Notes: a model not told the origin generated them from the letters alone. A stretch of 64,000 nt of DNA from Neisseria bergeri (GCA_003044455.1 POWY01000003.1:1-64000); one strand, 5' to 3'. Positions 34,710 to 45,537 are shown, counted from the stretch's first letter. Numbers and translations are program-made.

Positions 34710-36029
34710 ATGAAGGTTTCCCCACAAACGGCAATGACGCTTCGCCAAATCATGCTGATGAACTTTGGTTTTTTCGGCATCCAATACAGCTTCGGTTTGC
34801 AGCAGACCGCCATCAACCCCATCTTCAGCTTCCTTCAGGCCGACCCCGCACAACTGCCCGTCCTCAATATGGCGGGACCGATTACCGGACTGCTCGTGCA
34901 GCCCATCATCGGCGCAATGTCCGACCGCACATGGATACCCGGTCTGGGCCGCCGCCGTCCGTATTTCCTCATCGGCGCAATCGGGTGCAGCCTCTGCCTC
35001 TTCATCTATCCGCACGTTACCGCCCTGTGGGTCGCCGTGATGCTGCTTTGGCTTTTGGACATCAGCAACAACACCGCCATGGAACCCTTCCGCGCCTTCG
35101 TTGCCGACACCGTTCCCGAGAAACAGCAGCCTACCGGCTTTCTGATGCAGTCCGTGTTTACCGGCTTGGGCATCACGCTGGCAAACGTCTCCCTCTACAT
35201 CTTCCAACAAATCGGCTGGCTCAAGCAGACCTCCGAAGCAGGCATCCCCTACTGGGTATTCGGCTCCTTCTACATCGGCGCAGTCTGTTCCATCGGCTCG
35301 GTGCTCATTACCATCCTCTCCACGCAGGAAAAAATGCCCACAGGCAAAGAAGCCGCCGAGTTGAAAGCCAAAACGGGCAATCCCTTGGGCGCGGTCAAAG
35401 ACATCTTCGCCGCCATCAAAGAAATGCCCCAAACCCTGTGGCAGCTCGCCCTTGTGTACCTCTTCCAGTGGTACGCCCTCTTCATCTACTGGCAATACAT
35501 CTCCCACAGCATCGTCCAATCCGTCTGGCACTCGACCGCCGCCGACAAAACCGCCTACGAACAGGCAGTCGCCTGGACGGGACTGGTCAACGGTTTCTAC
35601 AACATCGTAACCTTCGTTTCCGCGTTCGGACTGATGTGGCTCGCGCGCAAATACGCCGCCAAATACGTCCACGCCTTCGCCGTTTCCCTTGCTGCCGCCG
35701 CACTGTTGGCCATCCCCCACATTTCCGACAAATACCTCATGTTCGCACCCATGATCGGTTTCGGCGCAGGTTGGGCAAGTATGATGGGCGTGCCGTTCAT
35801 GATTGTCGTCAACTCCATCCCCAAAGCGCGTTACGGCGTGTACATGGGCATCGTCAACATGATGATCGTCATCCCCATGCTGATCGAAACCGTAACCTTC
35901 GGCTGGGTTTACAACACCTTCCTCGGCGCAAACCCTGCCAACGCCATGACCTTCGCCGGCATTTTCCTCGCCGTCGCCGCCGTCCTGACGCTGGGCATCA
36001 AAACCAAAGGCAAACCGTCCGAATCCTGA
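34710..36029 (+). CDS. MFS sugar transporter (maltose/GPH-like)
   Basis: The 439-residue membrane protein has about twelve helices. The N-terminal [17 protein letters not shown] followed by [17 protein letters not shown] and [13 protein letters not shown] is typical of the maltose/sucrose-proton symporter group. ATG 34710 follows TCAGGAGCAGGTCGAT, a strong ribosome-binding site, so the frame start at 34620 was rejected. It is divergent from pgi, consistent with uptake of a hexose or maltose-type sugar, though the substrate cannot be told. The 318-base gap to pgi holds a candidate promoter region with TTGTGCTATTCT near 34558 and nothing else. Confidence 0.85.
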   Translation: MKVSPQTAMTLRQIMLMNFGFFGIQYSFGLQQTAINPIFSFLQADPAQLPVLNMAGPITGLLVQPIIGAMSDRTWIPGLGRRRPYFLIGAIGCSLCLFIYPHVTALWVAVMLLWLLDISNNTAMEPFRAFVADTVPEKQQPTGFLMQSVFTGLGITLANVSLYIFQQIGWLKQTSEAGIPYWVFGSFYIGAVCSIGSVLITILSTQEKMPTGKEAAELKAKTGNPLGAVKDIFAAIKEMPQTLWQLALVYLFQWYALFIYWQYISHSIVQSVWHSTAADKTAYEQAVAWTGLVNGFYNIVTFVSAFGLMWLARKYAAKYVHAFAVSLAAAALLAIPHISDKYLMFAPMIGFGAGWASMMGVPFMIVVNSIPKARYGVYMGIVNMMIVIPMLIETVTFGWVYNTFLGANPANAMTFAGIFLAVAAVLTLGIKTKGKPSES

Positions 36030-36046
36030 TACATCCGCCTGCCCCA

Positions 36047-36088
36047 TGCCGTCTGAAAACAACCGTTTTCAGACGGCATCTTGTTTTC
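36047..36088 (+). terminator. DUS hairpin terminator of the sugar transporter
   Basis: ATGCCGTCTGAA 36047-36058 and TTCAGACGGCAT 36069-36080 followed by CTTGTTTT. The remaining 360 bases to pilG hold no gene; a TATAAT at 36313-36318 is a candidate -10 for pilG with no convincing -35. Confidence 0.85.
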
Positions 36089-36449
36089 CGAACACCACAA
36101 AACACCCTCACACCGGTCTTTTAAAAATAAACGGGCATTCCGAAAAACTTCCTTACCGGTTAGAACGTACCTCTGAAAACAATAGATTTTTGGTTTATTC
36201 GAAAGGAGTACAGACCCTTCCAAATCAGGGCAATAAAGGGCTGCACCTTGTGTGCGGCACTGCATATTGAAACATTGCAGATGCATAGATGTCAGACAAC
36301 CGTTTAATAAGGTATAATTGCACCCGATTCCGTCCCGTTTGCACTCCGCAAACGGGCGGACGGCTGACCCTATATTATCGGAAAACACCGATACTGTTGT
36401 TTTAACAATATTTCTATACTTTATTCCAATTACTTTACGGGGCTAGAAT

Positions 36450-37682
36450 ATGGCTAAAAATGGGGGATTTTCTTTGTTCGCAAAGAAAGAAAAACGCTTT
36501 ATCTTTGAAGGCAGGCATTCCGCCTCCGACAAACTGGTCAACGGCGAAGTATCCGCGTTTACCGAAGAAGAGGCACGCAAAAAACTGGCCAAACGCGGCA
36601 TCCGCCCATTGCAGATTACCCGTGTGAAAACAAGCTCCAAGCGCAAAATCACACAAGAAGACATTACCGTCTTCACCCGCCAGCTGTCCACGATGATTAA
36701 AGCGGGCCTTCCGTTGATGCAGGCGTTTGAAATTGTGGCGCGCGGACACGGCAACCCGTCTATGACGGAAATGCTGATGGAAATCCGCAACAATGTGGAA
36801 CAGGGCAGCACGTTGAGCCGCGCATTCTCCAACCACCCTAAATATTTCGACCGCTTCTACTGCAACCTGGTTGCGGCGGGCGAAACGGGCGGCGTGTTGG
36901 AAAGCCTGTTGGACAAATTGGCAGTTTACAAGGAAAAAACCCAGGCCATCCGCAAAAAGGTAAAAACCGCACTGACCTATCCGGTATCCGTCATCGCCGT
37001 CGCCATCGGTTTGGTATTCGTGATGATGATTTTCGTACTGCCCGCCTTTAAAGAGGTTTACGCCAATATGGGCGCGGAGCTTCCCGCACTGACCCAAACA
37101 GTGATGGATATGTCCGACTTTTTCGTCTCATACGGCTGGATGGTGCTGATCGCACTCGGCTTTGCCATATACGGCTTCCTCAAATTGAAGGCGCGTTCGA
37201 TTAAAATCCAACGGCGTATGGATGCCCTGCTGCTGCGTATGCCGATTTTCGGAGACATCGTCCGTAAAGGGACGATTGCCCGCTGGGGCAGGACGACGGC
37301 GACACTGATTGCGGCAGGCGTGCCTTTGGTCGATGTCTTGGACTCCACCGCCGGTGCGGCGGGCAATTTAATCTATGAAGAAGCCACCCGGGAAATCCGT
37401 ACGCGCGTCATCCAAGGCCTGTCCATGACTTCCGGGATGCGTGCGACGGAACTGTTCCCCAATATGATGGTGCAGATGTCCTCCATCGGCGAGGAATCGG
37501 GTTCTTTGGACGATATGCTCAACAAAGCCGCCGAATTTTATGAAGACGAGGTGGACAATGCGGTCGGCAGGCTGTCCGCTATGATGGAGCCGATTATTAT
37601 TGTGATTTTGGGCTTGGTCATCGGTACGCTTCTGGTCGCTATGTATCTGCCGCTGTTCAACTTGGGCAACGTGGTCGGCTGA
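36450..37682 (+). CDS. pilG: Type IV pilus inner membrane platform protein PilG
   Basis: The 410-residue PilC/GspF-family protein has two homologous T2SSF domains (about residues 70-190 and 275-395), each starting with a pattern like FTRQLSTMIKAGLPLMQAFEI and RTTATLIAAGVPLVDVLD, and three membrane helices around LTYPVSVIAVAIGLVFVMMI, YGWMVLIALGFAIYGF and EPIIIVILGLVIGTLLVAMYL. It forms the inner-membrane platform on which pilin is assembled. It leads the pilG-pilD-coaE-yacG cluster and faces pilF. Confidence 0.96.
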   Translation: MAKNGGFSLFAKKEKRFIFEGRHSASDKLVNGEVSAFTEEEARKKLAKRGIRPLQITRVKTSSKRKITQEDITVFTRQLSTMIKAGLPLMQAFEIVARGHGNPSMTEMLMEIRNNVEQGSTLSRAFSNHPKYFDRFYCNLVAAGETGGVLESLLDKLAVYKEKTQAIRKKVKTALTYPVSVIAVAIGLVFVMMIFVLPAFKEVYANMGAELPALTQTVMDMSDFFVSYGWMVLIALGFAIYGFLKLKARSIKIQRRMDALLLRMPIFGDIVRKGTIARWGRTTATLIAAGVPLVDVLDSTAGAAGNLIYEEATREIRTRVIQGLSMTSGMRATELFPNMMVQMSSIGEESGSLDDMLNKAAEFYEDEVDNAVGRLSAMMEPIIIVILGLVIGTLLVAMYLPLFNLGNVVG

Positions 37683-37755
37683 CCCGTCATACGGATCCGG
37701 CGCGGATTGGTTCTGCGCCGGTTTGTTTTTGCTTTGAATATATCGAGGGCAAAAT

Positions 37756-38616
37756 ATGTTTGCTTTATCTGTACTGCCTCCGTTTGCCGTACCTTTGGCG
37801 GCGGTTTTGGGGCTGCTGGTCGGCAGCTTCCTGAATGTCGTCATTTACCGCGTGCCCGTTATGATGGAACGCGGCTGGACGGTATTTGCCAAAGAACATT
37901 TAAACCTGCCGCTGACCGATGAGGAAAGCCGCACCTTCAACCTGATGAAACCGGATTCCTGCTGTCCGAAATGCCGTGTGCCGATACGCGCGTGGCAGAA
38001 CATCCCGATTGTCAGTTACCTGCTCCTGCGCGGCAAATGCGCCTCCTGCCGCACAAAAATCAGCATACGTTATCCCTTAATCGAGCTGCTGACCGGCGTA
38101 TTGTTCGGGCTGGTCGCCTGGCAATACGGCTGGTCTTGGATTACGCTGGGCGGATTGGTGCTGACCGCGTTTCTGATTTCCCTGACCTTTATCGATGCGG
38201 ACACCCAATACCTGCCCGACTCGATGACACTGCCCTTGATTTGGCTGGGGCTGATATTTAATTTGGACGGCGGCTTCGTGCCTTTGCAGTCTGCCGTTTT
38301 AGGTGCGGTCGCCGGCTATGGTTCATTATGGCTCTTATGTGCAGTGTATAAACTGCTCACAGGAAAAACCGGTATGGGCAACGGAGATTTCAAACTGATT
38401 GCCGCATTGGGCGCGTGGCTCGGCATATCCGCATTGCCCGTGCTGATTTTTGTTTCCTCACTGATCGGTTTGATTGCGGCAATCGTTATGCGTATCGCCA
38501 AGGGGCAGCATTTTGCCTTCGGCCCCGCACTGACAGTTTCGGGCTGGATAATTTTTACGGCAAACGATTCCGTATGGCGGGCGGTCAACTGGTGGCTGAC
38601 CCATCCGGTGCTGTAA
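37756..38616 (+). CDS. pilD: Prepilin peptidase / N-methyltransferase PilD
   Basis: The 286-residue bifunctional enzyme cuts the type IV prepilin leader and methylates the new N-terminus. The cytoplasmic zinc loop has two Cys pairs, SCCPKCRVP and CASCRTK. The catalytic Asp pair of the aspartyl protease fold is found in FIDADTQYLPD and GMGNGDFKL. About eight helices are predicted. It begins 73 bases after pilG, and coaE starts one base after its stop. Confidence 0.96.
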   Translation: MFALSVLPPFAVPLAAVLGLLVGSFLNVVIYRVPVMMERGWTVFAKEHLNLPLTDEESRTFNLMKPDSCCPKCRVPIRAWQNIPIVSYLLLRGKCASCRTKISIRYPLIELLTGVLFGLVAWQYGWSWITLGGLVLTAFLISLTFIDADTQYLPDSMTLPLIWLGLIFNLDGGFVPLQSAVLGAVAGYGSLWLLCAVYKLLTGKTGMGNGDFKLIAALGAWLGISALPVLIFVSSLIGLIAAIVMRIAKGQHFAFGPALTVSGWIIFTANDSVWRAVNWWLTHPVL

Positions 38617-38617
38617 G

Positions 38618-39250
38618 ATGACGGTATGGGTCGGGCTGACCGGCGGAATCGGCAGCGGCAAATCGGCAGCCGCGCAATGTTTTGCCGATTTGGGCGTGCC
38701 GCGCATCGATGCGGACGCGGCGGCGCACTCGCTAACGGCTTCAGACGGCATCGCCCTGCCGGAAATCAGGCGGCTGTTCGGCGACACCGTTTTCGACACA
38801 CAGGGTTTGTTGCGGCGCGACATATTGCGTAAAGAAATCTTTGCCTCCCCATCGCGCAAAGCCTTGCTCGAATCCGTGATGTTGCCGCTGATTTTCTTAG
38901 AAATCAAAAAACAGCAAGAAACCTTTACCGATGCGGCCTACGGCATTGTCGAAATCCCGCTGCTGACGGAAAAGCGTCAATTTATCAACCTGATACGGCG
39001 TGTCCTGACCATAAGCGCACCTTTGGAAAAACGTATCGGCAGGGTGATGGCACGCAGCGGGCTGACGCGCGGCGAAGTGGCGGACATCATCAGCCATCAG
39101 GCATCCGAATCCGAACGCCTGCTGCTTGCAGACGATGTGCTGCTCAATGACGGCAGCCTCAAAAGCCTGCGCGAGAAAACAATGCGCCTGCACGCGTTTT
39201 ATTCAGGGATTTTCGCCTTAAAACCAACACAAGGAAAACACAATGGCTGA
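38618..39250 (+). CDS. coaE: Dephospho-CoA kinase
   Basis: The 210-residue kinase phosphorylates dephospho-CoA in the last step of CoA synthesis. The P-loop is [12 protein letters not shown], followed by DADAAAHSL and [10 protein letters not shown], and the lid region with [17 protein letters not shown] is embedded in codons for ASDGIALP. The pilD-coaE-yacG order is conserved in many proteobacteria. The yacG start overlaps its end by 8 bases. Confidence 0.95.
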   Translation: MTVWVGLTGGIGSGKSAAAQCFADLGVPRIDADAAAHSLTASDGIALPEIRRLFGDTVFDTQGLLRRDILRKEIFASPSRKALLESVMLPLIFLEIKKQQETFTDAAYGIVEIPLLTEKRQFINLIRRVLTISAPLEKRIGRVMARSGLTRGEVADIISHQASESERLLLADDVLLNDGSLKSLREKTMRLHAFYSGIFALKPTQGKHNG

Positions 39251-39452
39251 ATCGCGGCAAACACGCCTTCAAGTCAAATGTCCGACCTGTCAAACGGCAG
39301 TAGTATGGAAATCGGAAAACGCATTCCGCCCGTTCTGTTCGCAACGCTGCAAACTGATCGACTTGGGCGGATGGGCAGACGGGAAATATACGGTTTCCGG
39401 CCAAACGGAAAGTTTGCCGGAAATATCCGAACCCGACGGGGCATACCGCTGA
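39243..39452 (+). CDS. yacG: DNA gyrase inhibitor YacG
   Basis: The 69-residue zinc protein has four Cys in the pattern KCPTCQTAV and [18 protein letters not shown], and an acidic tail. YacG binds GyrB and blocks DNA binding by gyrase in E. coli. It is coupled to coaE. A convergent DUS hairpin separates it from pilF. Confidence 0.93.
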   Translation: MAESRQTRLQVKCPTCQTAVVWKSENAFRPFCSQRCKLIDLGGWADGKYTVSGQTESLPEISEPDGAYR

Positions 39453-39488
39453 CCGCCCCGCCTTCCCGGCAAGCACCCTGAAAGTCAA

Positions 39489-39522
39489 ATGCCGTCTGAA
39501 ACAAACACGCTTCAGACGGCAT
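39489..39522. terminator. Bidirectional DUS hairpin between yacG and pilF
   Basis: ATGCCGTCTGAA 39489-39500 and TTCAGACGGCAT 39511-39522 with AAA/TTT extension serve two convergent units. Confidence 0.88.
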
Positions 39523-39536
39523 TTTCATTCTCAAAC

Positions 39537-41213
39537 CTAATCGTTGGTATTTGCCGTTACCTCTTCCAATGAAGTAATGCCCTGCATAACTTTCAACAAA
39601 CCGGCCCGGCGCAAATCCACCATACCCTCCTTATAGGCAACGTCCAAAATATCCACTTCCGTACCGTTGTTCATAATCACACGCTGCATTTCTTCGCTGA
39701 TGGGCATAACCTCATACACGCCCGCACGCCCCTTATAACCCTGCCCCCGGCAACGGTCGCAACCGACGGCGCGGTAAAGTTTCCAATCTTTTGCAAGATC
39801 CTCATCGGTGAAACCGACTTCCTTCAAAGCAGAGGCAGACGGGCGTTCCACTTCCCGTTTGCAGCTCGAACACAGCCTGCGTAAAAGACGCTGCGCCATA
39901 ATCAGGCTGACCGAACTGGCAATATTAAACGGCGCGACACCCATATTCAGCATACGCGACAACGTCGCCGGCGCATTATTGGTGTGCAGGGTGGAAAACA
40001 CCATATGCCCTGTTTGTGCCGCCTTAATCGCAATATCGGCAGTTTCCAAATCACGAATCTCACCGACCATAATGATGTCCGGATCCTGACGCAGGAAAGA
40101 CTTCAAAGCAGCGGCAAAAGTCAGCCCCTGCTTCTCATTGACGTTAACCTGATTGATGCCCGGCAGGTTGATCTCGGCAGGGTCTTCCGCCGTTGCAATA
40201 TTTACCGACTCCGTATTCAAAATATTCAAACAGGTATAGAGCGACACCGTCTTACCCGAACCCGTCGGACCGGTTACCAACACCATGCCGTAAGGACGGT
40301 GAATCGCTTCCAACAACAATTTTTTCTGAAACGGCTCAAAACCGAGCTGGTCGATGTTCAAAGACGCGGCATCGGAATTCAAAATCCGCATCACGACCTT
40401 TTCGCCAAACAGCGTCGGCAATGTGCTGACACGGAAATCGATAGGCTTGCCACCCTTTTGAAAGGTCAGCTGCATCCTGCCGTCCTGCGGTATCCGTTTT
40501 TCGGAAATGTCCAAACGCGACATCACCTTAATCCGGGAAGCAAGCTGCCCCCTTACCGCAATGGGCGGCTGAACCACCTCGCGGAGCTGCCCGTCCACAC
40601 GGAAACGGATACGGGCATTGTGTTCGTAAAACTCAAAATGGATGTCTGATGCCCCGCTGCGCAAGGCATCAGACAAAGTTTTATGGATAAACCTCGGAAC
40701 AGGACCGTCCTCAGCCTCCTCATTGTCGATATACAGGGTGTGGCTTTCCTCTTCCTCCTGCTCCTCTCCAAGCTCCTGAAGCAGCGATGTCGAACGCGAA
40801 CCCACCCAATCGAGCAAACCCGCCAACTGGTCATCCTCGACAATGACCAACTCAACCGCAATCCCTGCGGCAGAAACGGTTTTCTGAATTTGCGGCATCT
40901 GGGTCGGATCGGAAACCGCAAAAAATACTTTGTTGTCCCGACGGAAAACCGGCACACAGTGGAACTCCACCATCTGCTCCTCCGTCAACACCCCCATCAG
41001 CACCCTGTGGCGCGGATAATGGCGCAAATCAAGAACCGAATAACTGAACACCCTCGCAATCAATGCCGCAAGCGACTTGGGCGAAATGACGCCGTCTGAA
41101 AACAGCATCGGCAATACTTCCTTACCCGCCTGCGACTCCTTGTAGTAATGCTCGGCCTGCTCAACAGTAACCACCTGGTTTTGAACCAGAATCCTCAGCA
41201 AACCTACGCTCAT
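39537..41213 (-). CDS. pilF: Type IV pilus assembly ATPase PilF
   Basis: The 558-residue GspE/PilB-type ATPase drives pilus extension. An N-terminal MshEN-like domain (residues 1-150) precedes the ATPase core with Walker [13 protein letters not shown], Asp box [11 protein letters not shown], Walker [13 protein letters not shown], and His box FSTLHTNNA. The zinc-binding tetracysteine is formed by LCSSCKRE and [16 protein letters not shown] codes for FSDGVISP. In Neisseria PilF is the extension motor, while PilT is not in this window. Confidence 0.97.
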   Translation of the reverse strand: MSVGLLRILVQNQVVTVEQAEHYYKESQAGKEVLPMLFSDGVISPKSLAALIARVFSYSVLDLRHYPRHRVLMGVLTEEQMVEFHCVPVFRRDNKVFFAVSDPTQMPQIQKTVSAAGIAVELVIVEDDQLAGLLDWVGSRSTSLLQELGEEQEEEESHTLYIDNEEAEDGPVPRFIHKTLSDALRSGASDIHFEFYEHNARIRFRVDGQLREVVQPPIAVRGQLASRIKVMSRLDISEKRIPQDGRMQLTFQKGGKPIDFRVSTLPTLFGEKVVMRILNSDAASLNIDQLGFEPFQKKLLLEAIHRPYGMVLVTGPTGSGKTVSLYTCLNILNTESVNIATAEDPAEINLPGINQVNVNEKQGLTFAAALKSFLRQDPDIIMVGEIRDLETADIAIKAAQTGHMVFSTLHTNNAPATLSRMLNMGVAPFNIASSVSLIMAQRLLRRLCSSCKREVERPSASALKEVGFTDEDLAKDWKLYRAVGCDRCRGQGYKGRAGVYEVMPISEEMQRVIMNNGTEVDILDVAYKEGMVDLRRAGLLKVMQGITSLEEVTANTND

Positions 41214-41549
41214 ACGACCTTATCCCCAAATTTATTCATTGTTATACCAATATGACTTTTGTCATTGAATATTATCGGCGAACAGATTATCAAAAAAACA
41301 ACCGCCTTGCAAATTCGGCATATTTCCATATATCCCGGCAAACGGACGGCATACGCCTTTCCTCCCTTATATATTGCGCCCCATCAAAGGGTGCATTACT
41401 TTTTTAACCATCCCCGTTGACAGCCGAGTAAAAAGGTTTTATGCCATCATCAAAATTAATATTTTCTTCTTCTGCCATATCATCCACATTAAAAAATGCA
41501 CCCCAGAAAAACATACCCCGTTTCCGGGCAGAAAAGTTTCCATACGACG

Positions 41550-41587
41550 CAAAAAAGCCTTTCATATCGCTGAAAGGCTTGTTTTAC
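41550..41587 (-). terminator. Intrinsic terminator downstream of tRNA-Arg
   Basis: On the minus strand AAGCCTTTCAGCGATATGAAAGGCTTTTTTG forms a perfect stem of 9 bp with T6. Between it and pilF (41214-41549) I see no gene, only AT-rich sequence. Confidence 0.8.
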
Positions 41588-41652
41588 TTTGGTTTGCTAT
41601 TGCCGATTGTTACGCATTGCATCGGCTTGAAAACCCCGTTTTTAGGGCTTCT

Positions 41653-41726
41653 GCCTCGCCAACAGGAATCGAACCTGTATTTTACGCTTAGGAGGCATAC
41701 GTTCTATCCGTTGAACTATGGCGAGC
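41653..41726 (-). tRNA. tRNA-Arg (anticodon CCT)
   Basis: On the minus strand an acceptor arm CTCGCC/GGCGAG, D-arm AGTTCAACGGATAGAAC, anticodon stem TATGC/GCGTA with loop CTCCTAA, and T-arm CAGGTTCGATTCCTG are visible. The CCA end is not encoded. The first acceptor pair does not match, so the ends may be off by a base or two. Confidence 0.9.
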
Positions 41727-41745
41727 CGAAATGAAAAGGGAGATT

Positions 41746-42192
41746 TTAAACCTTTCCGGCGACAAAAGACAAGATGCCGGCCGCAATCAGCGGCCCGACA
41801 GGGATACCGCCCATAAATGCCACCCCGATGACCGTACCGATCAGCAAGCCCGTTACCAATACCGGCTGCTGTCCCATCAAAGGCACGCCGCGTCCCGCCA
41901 GCCAAGCCACGAAAATACCGATAAAAACGGCGGATATCATTTTAAAATTCAAAAATTCGGCAACAGGAGGAACCTGCGCCTTTCCTGAAACCAACGGACT
42001 CAAAACCCCTATGGTCAAAAGAATGATACCGAGATTCAACCCGTGCTTCTCGACCAATGGGACGAACTGCGCCAATGCCGTCTGCTGCATCAGCAGCAAT
42101 ACGGTTGCCGAGATGGTAATCGAATTGTTGTTGCTGACCACACCCAACAGAATCAGCGTAACCAGAAACAGGGGAACAAAACTGAAATTCAT
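41746..42192 (-). CDS. UPF0756 (DUF441) membrane protein
   Basis: The 148-residue hydrophobic protein has four or five helices and the conserved [32 protein letters not shown] and [14 protein letters not shown] stretches of this family. The function is unknown. It starts 3 bases beyond the ispB stop, so it is cotranscribed with ispB and followed by tRNA-Arg. Confidence 0.87.
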   Translation of the reverse strand: MNFSFVPLFLVTLILLGVVSNNNSITISATVLLLMQQTALAQFVPLVEKHGLNLGIILLTIGVLSPLVSGKAQVPPVAEFLNFKMISAVFIGIFVAWLAGRGVPLMGQQPVLVTGLLIGTVIGVAFMGGIPVGPLIAAGILSFVAGKV

Positions 42193-42195
42193 CGG

Positions 42196-43170
42196 TTACG
42201 ACACCCTGACCAAAGATTCCTTCGCCAGCTGAATCATGGCATCCTTCACTTCGCTGTCGGGCAAAGCATCCAACGCGGCAACGGCACAATCGACTGCTTT
42301 GCGCGCCTCGCCTATCGAATATGCCAAAGCATCCGAACGGACGACATAATCGTGGATTTTCTCAAAATAGCTGCGATCTGCATTTTCCAAAGCAGTACGC
42401 ACATCGTTCGCAACCTGTTCGGAACCCTGACGCATCAGATAAATTAAAGGCAGGGTCGGTTTTCCTTCTGCCAAATCGTCGCCGACGTTTTTACCTGTTT
42501 CTTCGGTTTCCCCCGAATAATCCAGCACATCGTCAATAATTTGGAATGCCGTGCCGACGTACATACCGTAGTCTTTCAACGCCTGTTCGTGTTCGGGCGG
42601 GGCATTGCCCAAAATTGCGCCGACTTGAGCGGCAGCTTCAAACAATTTTGCCGTTTTATATTGGATGACTTGGATATATTGTTCTTCGGTAATGTCCGTA
42701 TTGCCGATGTTCATCAGCTGCATGACTTCGCCCTCGGCAATAATGTTGGTCGCATCCGCCATCACTTCCAAAACGCGCATACTGCCCGAGGCAACCATCA
42801 GCTGAAAGGCGCGCGTGTATAAAAAGTCGCCAACCAACACTGCCGCCGCATTGCCGAACAGATTGTTTGCCGTTGCCCGCCCACGGCGCAAATCACTTTC
42901 ATCGACCACATCATCATGCAGCAGCGTCGAAGTGTGGATAAACTCGACCATCGCCGCCAGCGAATATAGTTTCTCGTCATCATAACCGACCGCCTTACCC
43001 GCCAAAATCGTCATAATCGGACGCAGGCGTTTGCCGCCCGCGCTGATGATATATGTACCGATTTGCGAAATCAGTGCGACATCGGATTGCACCGCACGGT
43101 TGATGACTTCATTGACTTTGGCAAGGTCTTCAGGCAGATGTCGCCGGAAATAGGGCAGATTCTCGAGCAT
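42196..43170 (-). CDS. ispB: Octaprenyl diphosphate synthase
   Basis: The 324-residue trans-polyprenyl transferase builds the C40 side chain of ubiquinone-8. The first Asp-rich motif is in HTSTLLHDDVVDESDLRRG, the second in FQIIDDVLDYSGE, and GGKRLRP and GKPTLPLIYLM are also present. It lies 220 bases from the divergently transcribed rplU-rpmA, the same neighbourhood as in E. coli. Confidence 0.95.
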   Translation of the reverse strand: MLENLPYFRRHLPEDLAKVNEVINRAVQSDVALISQIGTYIISAGGKRLRPIMTILAGKAVGYDDEKLYSLAAMVEFIHTSTLLHDDVVDESDLRRGRATANNLFGNAAAVLVGDFLYTRAFQLMVASGSMRVLEVMADATNIIAEGEVMQLMNIGNTDITEEQYIQVIQYKTAKLFEAAAQVGAILGNAPPEHEQALKDYGMYVGTAFQIIDDVLDYSGETEETGKNVGDDLAEGKPTLPLIYLMRQGSEQVANDVRTALENADRSYFEKIHDYVVRSDALAYSIGEARKAVDCAVAALDALPDSEVKDAMIQLAKESLVRVS

Positions 43171-43393
43171 GGCAGACTCTCAGGTTTACGTTTCCGTCAA
43201 ACGGCAGATACCGCTTGAAAGCTGATTCAAATAGCGGGCAATTATATCAGCAAAGCCATCAGGGCACATCTTTTCAGACGGCATATGGTTATCCGAACCG
43301 CGCAAACTTTGACAAAACAGGCAAATAACAATACAATGCTGAGTTTCGCACAATGGTGTGCGGATATTAACCATAACCCTTATGGAGTTGAGT

Positions 43394-43702
43394 ATGTACG
43401 CGGTCGTAAAAACCGGCGGCAAACAGTATAAAGTTTCCGTCGGCGAAAAATTGAAAGTAGAACAGATACCAGCCGAACTCGACAGCCAAATCGAACTGAC
43501 CGAAGTTTTGATGATTGCTGACGGCGAATCTGTAAAAGTTGGCGCACCTTTTATCGAAGGTGCAAAAGTAACAGCTAAAGTAGTGGCACACGGTCGTGGC
43601 GAAAAAGTCCGCATCTTCAAAATGCGCCGCCGCAAACACTACCAAAAACGCCAAGGCCACCGCCAAAATTTCACCCAAATCGAAATCGTGGCAATCGCCT
43701 AA
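43394..43702 (+). CDS. rplU: 50S ribosomal protein L21
   Basis: The 102-residue protein starts [17 protein letters not shown] and ends with the conserved [17 protein letters not shown] region. ATG 43394 follows TTATGGAGTTGAGT. It is followed by rpmA 24 bases later. The leader (43200-43393) contains a single DUS. Confidence 0.98.
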   Translation: MYAVVKTGGKQYKVSVGEKLKVEQIPAELDSQIELTEVLMIADGESVKVGAPFIEGAKVTAKVVAHGRGEKVRIFKMRRRKHYQKRQGHRQNFTQIEIVAIA

Positions 43703-43726
43703 CCTTAAAACTTAGGAGCATTACAA

Positions 43727-43999
43727 ATGGCAAGTAAAAAAGCAGGCGGCAGCACCCGCAACGGTCGCGATTCAGAAGCCAAACGCTTGGGCGTTAAAGC
43801 CTACGGCAACGAGCTGATTCCCGCAGGTTCCATCATCGTACGCCAACGCGGTACCAAATTCCACGCAGGCGACAACGTAGGCATGGGCAAAGACCACACT
43901 TTGTTCGCCAAAGTTGACGGTTATGTCGAATTCAAAACCAAAGGCGCGCTGAACCGTAAAACTGTCAGCATCCGTCCTTACACCGGTTCTGAAGAATAA
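43727..43999 (+). CDS. rpmA: 50S ribosomal protein L27
   Basis: The 90-residue protein shows the full L27 signature [19 protein letters not shown] and [18 protein letters not shown] follows CTTAGGAGCATTACAA. It forms an operon with rplU. Confidence 0.98.
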   Translation: MASKKAGGSTRNGRDSEAKRLGVKAYGNELIPAGSIIVRQRGTKFHAGDNVGMGKDHTLFAKVDGYVEFKTKGALNRKTVSIRPYTGSEE

Positions 44000-44015
44000 T
44001 CCAACTGACACCTGA

Positions 44016-44045
44016 AGCCGCATCTTTTCACGATGCGGCTTTTTA
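44016..44045 (+). terminator. Intrinsic terminator of rplU-rpmA
   Basis: AGCCGCATC and GATGCGGCT form the stem, followed by T5; it lacks a DUS. Confidence 0.87.
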
Positions 44046-44085
44046 CATACCCCCATACCCGATTTGATACACATTAAGCTGAAAG

Positions 44086-44192
44086 TATAGTGGATTAAAT
44101 TTAAATCAGGACAAGGCGACGAAGCCGCAGACAGTACAGATAGTACGGCAAAGCGAGGCAACGCCGTACTGGTTTAAAGTTAATCCACTATA
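44086..44192 (+). mobile_element. Short Correia element (CREE)
   Basis: The 107 bases run from TATAGTGGATTAA to TTAATCCACTATA with the GCCGCAGACAGTAC core; the internal 50 bases of the long form are absent. Confidence 0.93.
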
Positions 44193-44339
44193 AAAATCCG
44201 CATACACCCTCCCCTGCATATTTCTTCAACAGCGGGTTTTGATATAATCGCCTATCTATTACAGATAGTTCAAACGGCATTCAAACCCTTACAAATGCCG
44301 TCTGAAATCATCGGCATCCGTCTATGCAAAGGATATTTT

Positions 44340-45524
44340 ATGAGTTTACACAGCGACATCCTCGTCGTCGGCGCAGGCCCGGCGGGTTTAAGTTTTGCAG
44401 CCGAACTTGCCGGCAGCGGTTTGAAAGTTACCCTGATCGAACGCAGCCCACTGACTGTTCTGCAAAATCCTCCATATGACGGACGCGAAATCGCCCTGAC
44501 CCATTTTTCCCGCGAAATCATGCAGCGTTTGGGTATGTGGGACAAAATTCCCGAAAATGAAATTTACCCTTTGCGCGATGCCAAAGTGCTGAACGGACGT
44601 TCCGATTACCAACTCCACTTTCCCCAACCGACTGAAGCGCGCGGCGAGCCTGCCGACTGTTTGGGCTATCTGATTTCCAACCACAATATCCGCCGCGCCG
44701 CCTATGAAGTCGTATCACAACTCGACAATGTCAGCATTCTGACCGATACGGTTGTCAAAGAAGTCAAAACATCTGACAACGAAGCACAAGTCATTTTGGA
44801 AAACGGCAAAATCCTGACTGCACGCCTGCTTTTGGCGGCAGACAGCCGCTTCTCGCAAACACGCCGTCAACTGGGCATTTCCTCCGATATGCACGATTAC
44901 AGCCGAACCATGTTCGTCTGCCGCATGAAACATACTCTTTCCAACCAACATACCGCTTACGAATGCTTCCATTACGGACGCACCATCGCACTGCTGCCAC
45001 TGGAAGAGCACCTGACCAATACCGTCATTACCGTCGATACCGATAAAATCAACAGCGTTCAAAACCTTTCGCCCGAAGAATTGGCGGCAAGCGTAAAAGA
45101 ACAGCTCAAGGGCAGGCTCGGCGACATGGAACTGGTCAGCAGCATCCACCATTACCCACTTGTCGGTATGATTGCCAAACGTTTCTACGGCAAACGCAGC
45201 GCGCTGATTGGCGATGCTGCCGTCGGTATGCACCCCGTTACCGCACACGGTTTCAACTTGGGTCTGTCCAGCGCGGATATTCTGGCCAAACTGATACTCG
45301 AAGCCGAACAGCGCGGTCAGGATATCGGCGCGGCTTCCTTGTTGGAAAGATACAGCAGCAAACATATGCTGCACGCCCATCCGCTTTATCACGGAACCAA
45401 TATGATGCTGAAACTGTTTACCAATGAGACCGCACCGGCAAAACTGTTGCGCGGCTTGGTATTGCGTGCCAGCAACAATTTCCCGCCGCTGAAAAAGCTG
45501 ATTACCAAACAACTGACCGGTTAA
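44340..45524 (+). CDS. ubiM: FAD-dependent ubiquinone hydroxylase (UbiM-like)
   Basis: The 394-residue UbiH/COQ6-family monooxygenase has the FAD-binding GxGxxG as ILVVGAGPAGLSFA, the DG-type motif LLLAADSRFSQTRR, and the GD motif RSALIGDAAVGMHPVTAHGFNLGL. In Neisseria one such enzyme, UbiM, was shown to perform several ring hydroxylations of ubiquinone synthesis; I assign the name from that recollection and genus. A single DUS lies just before the gene; a DUS hairpin follows it. ATG 44340 fits the FAD motif position better than the frame start at 44295. Confidence 0.85.
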   Translation: MSLHSDILVVGAGPAGLSFAAELAGSGLKVTLIERSPLTVLQNPPYDGREIALTHFSREIMQRLGMWDKIPENEIYPLRDAKVLNGRSDYQLHFPQPTEARGEPADCLGYLISNHNIRRAAYEVVSQLDNVSILTDTVVKEVKTSDNEAQVILENGKILTARLLLAADSRFSQTRRQLGISSDMHDYSRTMFVCRMKHTLSNQHTAYECFHYGRTIALLPLEEHLTNTVITVDTDKINSVQNLSPEELAASVKEQLKGRLGDMELVSSIHHYPLVGMIAKRFYGKRSALIGDAAVGMHPVTAHGFNLGLSSADILAKLILEAEQRGQDIGAASLLERYSSKHMLHAHPLYHGTNMMLKLFTNETAPAKLLRGLVLRASNNFPPLKKLITKQLTG

Positions 45525-45537
45525 AATCATATAAAAA

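Noticed and set aside
32748..36062. A single 1104-codon minus-strand frame covering pgi and the sugar transporter region
   Set aside because: Only the part from 34391 downward matches Pgi; the upstream half is antisense to the transporter and has no family features.
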